This document shows, piece by piece, positions 35,546-45,108 of a DNA stretch of 64,000 bases. The stretch is from Bacteroidota bacterium. Its GTDB lineage: Bacteria > Bacteroidota > Bacteroidia > JABDFU01. Made by a program: the position numbers and the translations under genes. The stretch is taken from contig JABDFG010000001.1 of NCBI GenBank assembly GCA_013286655.1, positions 25,459 through 89,458 of the forward strand, given 5' to 3'. The first letter of the stretch is position 1; the number at the start of each line of letters is the position of its first letter. Below the pieces are notes generated by a model. The model was not told the DNA's origin. It worked only from the letters and a program-made list of their open reading frames with translations, and ran no database searches.

Positions 35546-36731
35546 AATCCAGTTTTCCGAAATTTTTATTCATCACTTTTTTACTTTCCACCTGCAGCCA
35601 CTTTTCTAAAATGCTTGCATAAATACTCCGGAAATCAATTTGATAGTTCAGGTCTCCTCCATCCAGATTAGAAAGATCAGGGCCCTCATTCAAAACTCCC
35701 TTTTTATTAAGTGCACCTGAAAAAACAAAAACAGAGCTGGCGGTACCATGATCCGTTCCATTACTGGCATTCTGCTCTACCCTACGGCCAAATTCAGAAA
35801 AGGTCATCATTAAGGTATCATCCCAGGCATCATTCTTTTTAAGGTCTTTTATAAATGCAGCAACTCCTTCAGCATATTCTTTCAAAAGTTTTTCCTGTTT
35901 ATTCTTCTGATTGACATGTGTATCAAAACCACCTAAGGATACATAATATACCTTTGCAGGAAGGCCGCTGTTAATAAAGGTCGCAATCGTTTTCAGTTGC
36001 CGTGCAAATTCCGTATTGGGATAATCGGCCGTATTTTTATATGTTTTTGAGGTTTGATAAATATAATCCGCAGAAGAAGACGTCTCAATCATTGTTTTAT
36101 ACAAATAGCCTAAATTATCATCGTTTAGATTCTTTCCATCCATCCGTGAAACGACATCCTTGAAAAATGGTTCGCGCGTCGTATCATAAAGTTGCCTGGC
36201 ATCTTTTACAGCCAGTGCCTTTTTATGTTGCCCTTTCATCGCCAGGGAAAGGCTGTCGTCTACCTCTATTGCAGCATATCCATTTTGACAACCTGTACAA
36301 TTAGCATCCAGGTACCGCCCAATCCAGCCGGTAGACAAATATTCATTCGAATCACTTGCCGTATGCCAGATATCAAGCGAACGAAAATGGGAACGGTCCG
36401 GGTTGGGATACCCTACGCTATTAATGATGCTCATCCAGCCCTGATCAACTATTTCCTGTAAGGGTTGCAGCGCAGGATTAAAACCAAGTTCATCGTTCAG
36501 TCGCAGAATACTGCTTTTAGGTACAGACAGTCCAGGTCTTTTCTGATAATAGATATCATTATTGAATGGAACGATGGTGTTCAATCCATCGTTCCCTCCG
36601 GAAAGCTGAATAATCACCAGTCGTTTATTCCCCGGAATTTCAGCTTCTAACTCAAATGATTTGAGAAAAGAAGGAACTAACAACATTCCTGTCGCAAGAC
36701 TTGATTGCTTTATGAAGTTACGTCTGTTCAT
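35538..36731 (-). CDS. DUF1501 family protein with Tat signal
   Basis: A 397-residue protein. MNRRNFIKQSSLATGMLLVP is a twin-arginine signal, so it is exported folded. The body resembles the alkaline-phosphatase/sulfatase-like fold of DUF1501: LVIIQLSGGNDGLNTIVPFN, SLGGFDTHVNQKNKQEKLL, MTFSEFGRRVEQNASNGTDHG. The D/H residues in FDTH and TDHG would bind metal. It follows the DUF1800 gene by 18 bases, the usual pairing in Bacteroidota and Planctomycetes. The activity of the pair is unknown. Confidence 0.9.
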   Translation of the reverse strand: MNRRNFIKQSSLATGMLLVPSFLKSFELEAEIPGNKRLVIIQLSGGNDGLNTIVPFNNDIYYQKRPGLSVPKSSILRLNDELGFNPALQPLQEIVDQGWMSIINSVGYPNPDRSHFRSLDIWHTASDSNEYLSTGWIGRYLDANCTGCQNGYAAIEVDDSLSLAMKGQHKKALAVKDARQLYDTTREPFFKDVVSRMDGKNLNDDNLGYLYKTMIETSSSADYIYQTSKTYKNTADYPNTEFARQLKTIATFINSGLPAKVYYVSLGGFDTHVNQKNKQEKLLKEYAEGVAAFIKDLKKNDAWDDTLMMTFSEFGRRVEQNASNGTDHGTASSVFVFSGALNKKGVLNEGPDLSNLDGGDLNYQIDFRSIYASILEKWLQVESKKVMNKNFGKLDFI

Positions 36732-36749
36732 TCCGCGCTCCCCTTTAAA

Positions 36750-38147
36750 TTAACACAGTTGATACTCTGGCAAAGAAAGAAGTTCCAATGCCGCACTTTT
36801 TATAGTACCATTTCCTGGTTCCGAAATCAGATCAAGTATTTCTTTCGGAGGTTCTCGTTGGAGCAGGAAGTCTGCCAATTGAGCCTTTGTCATATCTTTT
36901 GGAACATCCGCTTCAAATTTTTCCCAACTCGCAATGGCTTTTACTTTCCTCTGTACCTTGCTTTGTACTTTTAGCTCTTCCTGCGACTTCAGCATTTTAT
37001 ATTCTTCCGGTTCTTCTTTCTCCGCCAAGGCTATAATCCCATTATTCAATACGATTGAAGGTAATTTCAGCCGGAGCATTAAAGAAGAGGAATCTATCCA
37101 GTTTTTACCACCAGCCCAGCCACTTACATTAGGAGGAGCAAACAATTGCTGCCCTAAAAGTTTCTGAATATAAATTAATACATTGGGGTCTTCGTATTTC
37201 ACTCCAAAAGAACGGTTCAAACCGACCAATAGTTCGATGGGAGATTTTATTTTAACGCCAATATTTTTTTTATCGTAAAACCATTCGGAGGTGAGGATAG
37301 TTTTCATCAAAGCAGCAATATCATACCCTGATTCATAGAATGAATCTGTTAATGTATTAACACACCCTTCGTCTGGTTCATCATTTACAAAAAAACGATA
37401 CGCTTTTGAACAGATAAAATGAGCGCAGGTCTTTTGCTGAAGTAGTATGTCAAGTATATCCTCCCCATTAAAATTGCCCGTTTTGCCAAAAAATGTTTTT
37501 TCTCCACTATCATGTCTTTCCGGGTGGAATTCAAAATCTCCTTTTTTATCAAAACCCCAGCCCGTAAATGCTCTGGCTGATTCTTTTATATCCTGTTCGG
37601 TATAATTTCCCCGTCCCAACGTAAATAATTCCATTAATTCTCTTGCAAAATTTTCATTGGGATGCTTTTTCCGGTTTTGCTGATTATTCAAAAAGTCAAG
37701 CATAGCGGCACTTTTAGAAACCTGCAATAAGAGGTCTTTAAATTTTCCGAGGGCATATTGGCGCTGAATATTATTTAAATCCTGTGTAAAGACAGGATTA
37801 AGAGATCGGCAGGCAAAATGTCCATGCCAAAACAAGGTCATTTTCTCCCGAAACACAGCATCCGTTTCTGTCAGCTGCGACAACCACATTACATTTAATT
37901 CCTTATCATATTTAAGCGATTCGGCAGCTATTTCCGACTTTCTTTCGGCAGAAAGATCCTTATAATCCTCCGAAGGCAGCGTGCTCTTATCGACCAAAGA
38001 TAAAGGGTATATACTTGCTGCATTCTGAAAAATCAAATCGACATGTTTTTCAAGGGTTAAGCTGGAATTATACGTTTGGTATCCTGAACCGAAACCGGCT
38101 CTTAGATAAAGATGCTGAATTTGCTTTTGTTTACTAACACCAGTCAT
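36750..38147 (-). CDS. DUF1800 family protein
   Basis: The track starts at 38204, but the ATG at 38147 gives MTGVSKQKQIQHLYLRAGFG, the typical N-terminus of this family, so the first 19 residues are dropped. Conserved stretches: MTLFWHGHFACR, NPNENFARELMELFTLGRGN-like KHPNENFARELMELFTLG, ARAFTGWGF, and PPNVSGWAGGKNWIDSSSL. There is no obvious signal peptide with this start. It is always found next to DUF1501 proteins, as here, and probably acts with it; function is unknown. Confidence 0.88.
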   Translation of the reverse strand: MTGVSKQKQIQHLYLRAGFGSGYQTYNSSLTLEKHVDLIFQNAASIYPLSLVDKSTLPSEDYKDLSAERKSEIAAESLKYDKELNVMWLSQLTETDAVFREKMTLFWHGHFACRSLNPVFTQDLNNIQRQYALGKFKDLLLQVSKSAAMLDFLNNQQNRKKHPNENFARELMELFTLGRGNYTEQDIKESARAFTGWGFDKKGDFEFHPERHDSGEKTFFGKTGNFNGEDILDILLQQKTCAHFICSKAYRFFVNDEPDEGCVNTLTDSFYESGYDIAALMKTILTSEWFYDKKNIGVKIKSPIELLVGLNRSFGVKYEDPNVLIYIQKLLGQQLFAPPNVSGWAGGKNWIDSSSLMLRLKLPSIVLNNGIIALAEKEEPEEYKMLKSQEELKVQSKVQRKVKAIASWEKFEADVPKDMTKAQLADFLLQREPPKEILDLISEPGNGTIKSAALELLSLPEYQLC

Positions 38148-38266
38148 TGGGAATCCTTTTCTGTTCGACTTAAAATCTGGGGAATGGTTTAATATCAAGA
38201 GCAAAAAAAGCTAAATTAGTGTCTTCATTAATTTATCCTAATTATTGACGTATTTTAAATAATGTT

Positions 38267-40705
38267 ATGGCTCCGGCAGGAAAAAACAAAAACAGCGAAA
38301 CCAAAGAAGAGTTATCTTTTGAACAATTCAAAAAGGTTGTATTGGAGGATTACCGCGTTGCCAATGAAAGCCGGGAGGCTAGTTTAACCGGACGCAAAGA
38401 AGTACTTACCGGAAAGGCAAAATTCGGAATTTTCGGAGATGGCAAAGAAATAGCTCAGGTAGCTATGGCAAAAGTGTTTCGGGAAGGGGATTTCCGTTCG
38501 GGTTATTACCGCGATCAAACCTTTATGTTTTCTACAGGTACATTGACTTTACAGGAATGGTTTGCCGGCCTCTATGCCCATACGGATCCGGATGTTGAGC
38601 CGATGAGCGCCGGCCGGCAAATGGGGGGACACTTCGGTACACGCAGCCTGAATCCGGATGGCAGCTGGAAAGACCTGATGAAAATAAAAAACTCCTCCTC
38701 TGATATTTCTCCAACCGGAAGCCAGATGCCGCGATTGCTTGGGCTTGCCATGGCATCAAAATATTACAGGATAAATACTGATTTGCAAGGTGCTTCCTTT
38801 CAGAAATTCTCCGGCAAAGGGAATGAAGTAGCTTTCGGAACCATCGGTGACGCGAGTACATCGGAAGGAATTTTTTGGGAAACGATCAATGCAGCAGGTG
38901 TTATGCAGGTACCTATGCTGGTATCCGTATGGGATGATGGCCACGGCATTTCCGTTCCTAAAAAGTACCAGACGACTAAGGAAAGTATATCCGAAATTCT
39001 GAAAGGTTTCCAGCGGGATGAATACGAAAAAGGATATGAGATCTTTAAAACAAAAGGCTGGGATTACGCTCACCTGTGTGAAACATACGAAAAAGCTATT
39101 AAGGTTTGCAGGGATGAACATATTCCGGTTCTGATACATGTGGAAGAAATGACTCAACCACAGGGCCATAGCACTTCCGGCTCACACGAACGTTATAAAT
39201 CACAGGATCGCCTGGAATGGGAACAGGAATTCGATCCCATCAAAAAAATGCGCGAATGGATACTGGAGAGCGCCATCTCTACAGAAGAGGAACTTATCCG
39301 GATTGAGAATAGCGCAAAGGAAGCTGTAAAGGAAGCGAAAAAAAGGGCCTGGGATAACTATCTTGATCCGATTAAAACAGAGGTTCGCGAAGTATGTTCC
39401 TTGCTGGAGGGAATCGCAGCTGAAAGCAGCAATGCTGAATCCATTGAAAAAATCAAGTCGGAATTGTCTTCCATTCGTGAACCCGTTCGCAAAGATGTTA
39501 TCACAAACGTAAAAAAAGCTTTGCGTTTAACCGTCCGTGAAAAAAATCATGCTAAACAAAAACTTGTTGACTGGCTTAAACAATCGGGAATAGCAAACTA
39601 CGATCGCTACAATTCTTATTTATACAGTGAATCTACCTCATCTGCACTTGCGGTTCCGCTTAATCCGGTGAAATACGGAACGGAGGAAAAACAGCTGGAC
39701 GGGCGGGAGCTTTTAAGGGAAAATTTTGATGTGATCCTTTCCAGGTATCCGGAAGTCTTAATCTTCGGAGAAGACTCCGGAAAAATTGGTGGTGTTAATC
39801 AAGGGCTGGAAGGTTTACAAAAAAAATACGGTGAACACCGGGTATTTGATACGGGCATACGGGAAGCCACTATTCTTGGCCAGGCCATCGGAATGGCAAT
39901 GCGGGGGCTTCGTCCGATCGCAGAAATTCAATACCTCGATTATTTACTATACGCTTTGCAGGTCATGAGCGATGACCTGGCTACGCTTCAATACCGTACA
40001 AAGGGAGGACAAAAGGCGCCCGTGATTATTCGTACCAGAGGGCATCGGCTGGAAGGTGTCTGGCACAGCGGCTCCCCAATGGGAATGGCTATCAATTCAC
40101 TGCGCGGAATCTATATCTGCGTGCCCCGTAATATGACCCAGGCAGCTGGCTTTTATAACACCTTACTTCAATCGGACGAACCGGGAATAATTATTGAACC
40201 CTTAAACGCTTACCGCCTGAAAGAAAGGACTCCAACTAATTTTGGGGAATTCCTGATACCTCTGGGTATTCCTGAAATTATCCGGCAAGGGAGTGATGTT
40301 ACCCTGGTGACCTATGGTTCTTGTTGCCGGATCGCACTAGAGGCGTCAAAATTCCTGGAAGCAGCCGGAATTTCTCTGGAAATTATTGATGTGCAAACCT
40401 TATTACCTTTCGATGTTCATCATTCCATTGTTGAATCCATCAAAAAAACAAACCGGGTTGTATTTCTTGATGAAGATGTGCCCGGAGGAGCGAGTGCTTA
40501 TATGTTGCAAAAAACACTGGAAAATCAGGGCGCTTATCAGTACCTGGATTCCGCCCCACGGACCCTGACCGCCAAGGATCATCGTCCGGCATACAGCAGT
40601 GATGGTGACTATTTCAGTAAACCAAGTGCCGATGATGTGTTTGATACGGTATATAGCCTGATGCGGGAAACTGACCCCGGAAAATTTCCTGGAATATACG
40701 CATGA
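38267..40705 (+). CDS. 2-oxoacid dehydrogenase E1, alpha-beta fusion (branched-chain type)
   Basis: An 812-residue thiamine-diphosphate enzyme. The alpha part (residues ~30-400) has GYYRDQTFMF and the ThDP motif GDASTSEGIFWETINAAGVM; the beta part (~470-800) has EVLIFGEDSGKIGGVNQGLE, QYLDYLLYALQVMSDDLATL and VIIRTRGHRLEGVWHSGSPM. It feeds acyl groups to an E2 lipoyl protein, most likely from branched-chain 2-oxoacids; pyruvate is less likely. E2 and E3 genes are not in the window. It overlaps murQ by four bases, an unexpected operon partner. Confidence 0.9.
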   Translation: MAPAGKNKNSETKEELSFEQFKKVVLEDYRVANESREASLTGRKEVLTGKAKFGIFGDGKEIAQVAMAKVFREGDFRSGYYRDQTFMFSTGTLTLQEWFAGLYAHTDPDVEPMSAGRQMGGHFGTRSLNPDGSWKDLMKIKNSSSDISPTGSQMPRLLGLAMASKYYRINTDLQGASFQKFSGKGNEVAFGTIGDASTSEGIFWETINAAGVMQVPMLVSVWDDGHGISVPKKYQTTKESISEILKGFQRDEYEKGYEIFKTKGWDYAHLCETYEKAIKVCRDEHIPVLIHVEEMTQPQGHSTSGSHERYKSQDRLEWEQEFDPIKKMREWILESAISTEEELIRIENSAKEAVKEAKKRAWDNYLDPIKTEVREVCSLLEGIAAESSNAESIEKIKSELSSIREPVRKDVITNVKKALRLTVREKNHAKQKLVDWLKQSGIANYDRYNSYLYSESTSSALAVPLNPVKYGTEEKQLDGRELLRENFDVILSRYPEVLIFGEDSGKIGGVNQGLEGLQKKYGEHRVFDTGIREATILGQAIGMAMRGLRPIAEIQYLDYLLYALQVMSDDLATLQYRTKGGQKAPVIIRTRGHRLEGVWHSGSPMGMAINSLRGIYICVPRNMTQAAGFYNTLLQSDEPGIIIEPLNAYRLKERTPTNFGEFLIPLGIPEIIRQGSDVTLVTYGSCCRIALEASKFLEAAGISLEIIDVQTLLPFDVHHSIVESIKKTNRVVFLDEDVPGGASAYMLQKTLENQGAYQYLDSAPRTLTAKDHRPAYSSDGDYFSKPSADDVFDTVYSLMRETDPGKFPGIYA

Positions 40706-41505
40706 AGCGCATCACGGAACAAGACTCCAGGTATACCCACCTTGAAAAAATGAAGGTGAAGGATCTATTGATCAACATCAATCAAGAGGATAAATCCGTC
40801 CCCTTTGCCATTGAAAAAGTGATTTCTGATATCGAAAAGCTGATAAATGCGATCGTCCGGCAAATGAAAAAAGGAGGTCGTCTTTTTTACATCGGTGCGG
40901 GCACAAGCGGACGTCTGGGAATTGTAGACGCTTCCGAATGTCCTCCTACCTATGGTGTCCCTCAGGGCCTGGTGATCGGTTTAATTGCAGGCGGGGATAA
41001 AGCCATCCGGAAATCAGTGGAATTTGCAGAAGACGATGCAGAACAAGGCTGGAAGGACCTTCAGAAATACAAAATAAATAAAAAGGATCTGGTCATCGGC
41101 ATCGCCGCATCCGGAACAACCCCTTATGTTGTCGGGGCATTAAAAAAGTGCAATGCAAGGAGTATCAGCACCGGCTGTATCACCTGTAATCCTCAAAGCC
41201 CTGTTGCAGATCAGGCAAAATACCCCGTCATTGTTATTGTGGGTCCTGAATTTGTAACGGGCAGTACCCGTATGAAAGCGGGTACTGCACAAAAATTGGT
41301 ATTGAATATGATCTCTACCTCTGTTATGATAAAACTCGGCAGGGTACGCGGTAATAAAATGGTCGATATGCTTTTAAGCAATCACAAACTGGTTGATCGT
41401 GGCACCAATATGATTATGAACGAGTTAGGTCTGGATTACAAGAGCGCCTATCAATTGTTATCAAAACACAAAAACGTTCGCAAAGCCATTGACTCCTTTT
41501 CTTAA
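40702..41505 (+). CDS. murQ: N-acetylmuramic acid 6-phosphate etherase
   Basis: A 267-residue SIS-domain protein. It begins ITEQDSRYTHLEKMKVKDLL, the MurQ start, and has LFYIGAGTSGRLGIVDASEC, PPTYGVPQGLVIGLIAGGDK and EFVTGSTRMKAGTAQKLVLN, all diagnostic. It splits the lactyl ether of MurNAc-6-P to GlcNAc-6-P in recycling of peptidoglycan sugars. The protein is slightly short for the family because the C-terminal helix domain ends early. Translation is likely coupled to the upstream E1 gene (ATGA overlap). Confidence 0.95.
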   Translation: MKRITEQDSRYTHLEKMKVKDLLININQEDKSVPFAIEKVISDIEKLINAIVRQMKKGGRLFYIGAGTSGRLGIVDASECPPTYGVPQGLVIGLIAGGDKAIRKSVEFAEDDAEQGWKDLQKYKINKKDLVIGIAASGTTPYVVGALKKCNARSISTGCITCNPQSPVADQAKYPVIVIVGPEFVTGSTRMKAGTAQKLVLNMISTSVMIKLGRVRGNKMVDMLLSNHKLVDRGTNMIMNELGLDYKSAYQLLSKHKNVRKAIDSFS

Positions 41506-41546
41506 CTTTGTTATCTTCTTGATTTTTTTATCAAAAAAAAAAACAC

Positions 41547-43184
41547 ATGTCCAAAGGATTTTTCAACATTCCGGCAGCAATAAATGAACCCATAAAAAAT
41601 TATGCTCCCGGCTCTCAGGAACGTAAAGAATTGAAGGCCATGCTCCATCAATTACGCTCCGAAACAAAGGACATACCGATGTACATTGATGGAAAGGAAG
41701 TACGCACCGGAAAAAAAATGCGTTTGGCTCCCCCACATGATCACAAACATACACTTGGCCATTATCATGCCGGTGATAAATTGCATATAAAAAGTGCCAT
41801 TAAAGCTGCTCTTTCTGCAAAAAAGAATTGGGAAAAATTACCCTGGGAGCAACGTGCTTCAATTTTTCTGAAAGCGGCCGACCTGATTGCAGGCCCCTAT
41901 CGGGCTAAATTGAATGCGGCAACAATGCTGGGTCAATCAAAAAATGTCTACCAGGCGGAGATTGATTCTGCTTGTGAAATCATAGACTTCCTCCGCTTTA
42001 ATGTACAATACATGAGCGAAATTTACAAACAACAGCCACTTTCTGTTTCGGGTTCTGGTGTTTGGAACAGGCTTGAACAAAGGCCCTTGGAAGGATTTAT
42101 TTTCGCCCTTACTCCTTTTAATTTTACGGCCATCGCGGGTAATCTGCCCAGCTCCTGTGCTATGATGGGTAATGTTGTTGTATGGAAACCCTCCAACAGC
42201 GCCATTTATTCTGCGGATGTTCTCATGGAAGTTTTCAGGAAGGCCGGTTTACCTGCAGGCGTTATCAACCTGGTGTATGTGTCGGGACAGGAAGCGGGAG
42301 ACGTCATTTTTTCTCACCCTGATTTTGCCGGCATTCATTTTACAGGTTCTACAGAAGTATTCCGGAACGTCTGGAAAACAATTGGTAATAATATTAATAA
42401 CTACAAATCATATCCCCGGATTGTGGGCGAAACAGGGGGTAAAGATTTCATCATCGCACATCCTTCAGCTGACCTTAAGGTTTTAACAACCGCATTAAGC
42501 CGGGGCGCCTTTGAATACCAGGGACAAAAATGCTCGGCAGCATCCAGGGCTTATATTCCAAAAAGTATCTGGCCGGAGGTTAAAAAACTGCTTCTTGCAG
42601 ACATCGCATCTTTTAAAATGGGTCCGACGGAGGATTTTACCAATTTCATCAATGCGGTCATCGATGAAAAATCTTTTGACAAAATTGCAGGCTTTATTGA
42701 TACTGCCAGGAAGGACAAAAAAGTGGAGATCATCGCAGGAGGACATTACAACAAATCCAAAGGTTATTTTATCGAACCTACCGTGCTGCTGACAAAAGAC
42801 CCCTATTATGTTACGATGCGCGAAGAGATTTTTGGTCCCGTACTTACCATCTATGTTTACGAGGATAAAAAATTTGAACAAACACTGGACATCATAAATA
42901 AAACTTCCAACTATGCTTTAACCGGTTCTATTATTTCCCAGGACCGTTATGCAATTGAAACGGCTGCAAAAAAACTGAGTCAGTCTGCAGGTAATTTTTA
43001 CATCAATGATAAGTGTACCGGAGCCGTGGTGGGACAACAACCTTTTGGCGGAGCCCGGGGTTCGGGAACCAATGACAAAGCGGGATCCATGATCAACCTA
43101 TTACGTTGGGTTTCTCCAAGAACGATCAAGGAGTCTTTTGTGCCTCCTACCGACTACCGTTATCCTTTTTTACAAAAAGACTAG
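41547..43184 (+). CDS. pruA: L-glutamate gamma-semialdehyde dehydrogenase
   Basis: A 545-residue aldehyde dehydrogenase of the single-function P5CDH type. The catalytic Cys is in YQGQKCSAASRAYIP, the general base Glu in IVGETGGKDF, and NAD-binding FALTPFNFTAIAGNLP and IHFTGSTEVF are present. The ending FGGARGSGTNDKAGSMINLL is typical for PruA. It oxidises glutamate semialdehyde (from proline or ornithine) to glutamate. No proline dehydrogenase is adjacent. An arginase-family gene elsewhere in the window could supply ornithine to the same route. Confidence 0.94.
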   Translation: MSKGFFNIPAAINEPIKNYAPGSQERKELKAMLHQLRSETKDIPMYIDGKEVRTGKKMRLAPPHDHKHTLGHYHAGDKLHIKSAIKAALSAKKNWEKLPWEQRASIFLKAADLIAGPYRAKLNAATMLGQSKNVYQAEIDSACEIIDFLRFNVQYMSEIYKQQPLSVSGSGVWNRLEQRPLEGFIFALTPFNFTAIAGNLPSSCAMMGNVVVWKPSNSAIYSADVLMEVFRKAGLPAGVINLVYVSGQEAGDVIFSHPDFAGIHFTGSTEVFRNVWKTIGNNINNYKSYPRIVGETGGKDFIIAHPSADLKVLTTALSRGAFEYQGQKCSAASRAYIPKSIWPEVKKLLLADIASFKMGPTEDFTNFINAVIDEKSFDKIAGFIDTARKDKKVEIIAGGHYNKSKGYFIEPTVLLTKDPYYVTMREEIFGPVLTIYVYEDKKFEQTLDIINKTSNYALTGSIISQDRYAIETAAKKLSQSAGNFYINDKCTGAVVGQQPFGGARGSGTNDKAGSMINLLRWVSPRTIKESFVPPTDYRYPFLQKD

Positions 43185-43192
43185 TTCATACG

Positions 43193-43687
43193 ATGAAAAT
43201 CTTATCCGGCCTTTTTGTTTTTTTTCCAATGCTGTTATCAGCACAGGCAGCTTTTACAGGAATTACCGTTGTGGAAAAAAGCCATGGGCTTTATGAGGTT
43301 GAAATAGCCGGTAAAGTAAAAGCGGAAAATACGCTAACCCAAACTTCCAATTATGTCAGCAAAGAAAAATTATTGCTTACGACGGATACGGTAGTAGCCG
43401 ATATCGGCAAAACATTTGGAATGGAGTTTAGTATTAACACTGCCAGTACCGTGATCATTCCTTTAAAATTCGTATGGGAATTCCCAAGACCCATGAAAAA
43501 CCCCTTTAATGGAAAAATATACAAAACATCGGAAATTGAAGAAATAGTTCAAACGAATCAACCTAACTTTCATAGTTATTCCCTCGAATACGATTACGAG
43601 TTTGTGGAAGGTTTGTGGGGCTTCAAGATCTATTATAACAACGTGGAAATCTACAAACACTATTTCTGGGTAATGTTGCCTTTATAA
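43193..43687 (+). CDS. Exported protein of unknown function
   Basis: The ORF track starts inside pruA at 43106; the ATG at 43193 gives the signal peptide MKILSGLFVFFPMLLSAQ and a 164-residue protein, so it is preferred. The mature part looks beta-rich (FTGITVVEKSHGLYEVEIAG, FSINTASTVIIPLKFVWEFP, LWGFKIYYNNVEIYKHYFW) with no Cys. I do not recognise a family. It starts eight bases after pruA and may share its mRNA. Confidence 0.75.
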   Translation: MKILSGLFVFFPMLLSAQAAFTGITVVEKSHGLYEVEIAGKVKAENTLTQTSNYVSKEKLLLTTDTVVADIGKTFGMEFSINTASTVIIPLKFVWEFPRPMKNPFNGKIYKTSEIEEIVQTNQPNFHSYSLEYDYEFVEGLWGFKIYYNNVEIYKHYFWVMLPL

Positions 43688-43720
43688 TTTTATTAAACCT
43701 AAAACTTAAACCAAATTCTT

Positions 43721-44368
43721 ATGAAATTTTTCATTGACACGGCTAACCTGGCACAGATAAAGGAAGCACAAGACATGGGCGTACTGGATGGCGTTACTAC
43801 CAATCCCTCTTTGATGGCGAAAGAAGGTATCAAAGGCGAATCCAACATTTTAAAACACTATGTTGATATCTGCAACATTGTTACAGGAGATGTTAGTGCA
43901 GAAGTTATTTCAACGGATTTTGAAGGCATTGTGAAAGAAGGAGAAGCCCTTGCTAAACTGCATAAACAAATTGTCGTAAAAGTTCCCATGATCAAAGAAG
44001 GTATTAAGGCCATAAAATATTTTACAAACAAAGGCATTCGTACTAATTGCACGCTGGTCTTTTCAGCTGGACAGGCATTGTTAGCTGCCAAAGCCGGCGC
44101 TACTTACGTATCTCCATTTATCGGACGACTGGATGATGTGTCTACGGACGGCTTATCCCTGATAGAAGATATTCGCATCATTTATGACAATTATGGCTAC
44201 CAAACACAAATACTCGCCGCTTCTGTACGTCATCCCATGCACATACTTGATTGCGCTAAAATTGGCGCCGATGTGGCTACCTGTCCTCTCAGTGTCATCC
44301 TGGCATTATTAAAACATCCTTTAACGGACTCAGGGCTTGCACAATTTTTAGCCGATGCAAAAAAATAA
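43721..44368 (+). CDS. fsa: Fructose-6-phosphate aldolase / small transaldolase
   Basis: A 215-residue transaldolase-family barrel: [32 protein letters not shown], Schiff-base Lys in [35 protein letters not shown], and [21 protein letters not shown]. The length and MKFFIDTA start are typical for the FSA/TalC class. In Bacteroidota these proteins often act as transaldolase in the pentose phosphate pathway, so aldolase versus transaldolase activity is open. Confidence 0.92.
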   Translation: MKFFIDTANLAQIKEAQDMGVLDGVTTNPSLMAKEGIKGESNILKHYVDICNIVTGDVSAEVISTDFEGIVKEGEALAKLHKQIVVKVPMIKEGIKAIKYFTNKGIRTNCTLVFSAGQALLAAKAGATYVSPFIGRLDDVSTDGLSLIEDIRIIYDNYGYQTQILAASVRHPMHILDCAKIGADVATCPLSVILALLKHPLTDSGLAQFLADAKK

Positions 44369-44397
44369 ATCCTTAATCCTAATTATTCACAATCTTT

Positions 44398-44435
44398 CTT
44401 TTATTTTCATTGGAGTTCATGAATGCTTCGCATTT
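44398..44435. repeat. Dispersed 37-38-bp intergenic repeat, copy 1
   Basis: CTTTTATTTTCATTGGAGTTCATGAATGCTTCGCATTT-type sequence. It shares all but one substitution and one indel with 51514-51550. It contains a small hairpin AATGC-TTC-GCATT. Confidence 0.75.
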
Positions 44436-44473
44436 CCCAAATCCCAAATCCTTAATCCCAATTCCCTAATTCC

Positions 44474-45097
44474 TTGCTACTACACATCCATCCGAAAAAT
44501 CCTAATCCACGTGAACTGAAACAGGTGGTTGAATGCCTGCGGGATGGCGGTGTAATCATCTACCCTACGGATACCGTTTACGGAATGGGCTGTGATATTT
44601 ACAAACAAAAATCGATTGAGCGCATCGCACAAATCAAAGGTATTCGTTCCGAAAAGGCGAATTTTTCTATTATTTGCCAGGACCTGAGCCATTTATCTGA
44701 TTTCTGCAAACCACTGGAAAATCGCGTCTATAAGGTTATGCGCAAGACACTCCCCGGCCCATTCACCTTCATTTTAGAAGCCAACTCCAATGTTCCAAAA
44801 ATTTTCAAAGCCAGAAAAAAAACAATCGGTATTCGCATCCCCAATAATAACATTCCATTAGCGATTGTATCACACCTGGGAAACCCAATTGTGAATACCT
44901 CAGTTCATGATGAAGACCAACTGATAGCATACACAACTGATCCTGGATTAATACATGACAAATACAAAAACCTGGTAGACATTGTCATTGACGGAGGCCC
45001 TGGAGGAATGGAACCCTCCACAGTACTTGACTGCTCGGGAACTGATTTTGAAATTATCCGGCAGGGTGCAGGAAACACGGAGGGTATTGTACTATAA
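44474..45097 (+). CDS. Sua5/YciO/YrdC-family protein (threonylcarbamoyl-AMP synthase-like)
   Basis: A 207-residue YrdC-fold protein: GGVIIYPTDTVYGMGCDIYK, KGIRSEKANFSIICQDLSHL, LPGPFTFILEANSNVPKIFK, TIGIRIPNNNIPLAIV and STVLDCSGTDFEIIRQGAGN. It fits the YciO branch best. True TsaC/Sua5 makes threonylcarbamoyl-AMP for the t6A base of tRNA; YciO proteins have a related but less certain activity. The start is TTG at 44474 (MLLHIHPKNPNPRE after formyl-Met decoding); no ATG lies between it and the conserved core. Confidence 0.88.
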   Translation: MLLHIHPKNPNPRELKQVVECLRDGGVIIYPTDTVYGMGCDIYKQKSIERIAQIKGIRSEKANFSIICQDLSHLSDFCKPLENRVYKVMRKTLPGPFTFILEANSNVPKIFKARKKTIGIRIPNNNIPLAIVSHLGNPIVNTSVHDEDQLIAYTTDPGLIHDKYKNLVDIVIDGGPGGMEPSTVLDCSGTDFEIIRQGAGNTEGIVL

Positions 45098-45108
45098 AAC
45101 GAAGATCC

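Noticed and set aside
38756-39169. 137-aa minus-strand ORF
   Set aside because: Antisense inside the E1 fusion gene; no start context or domain.
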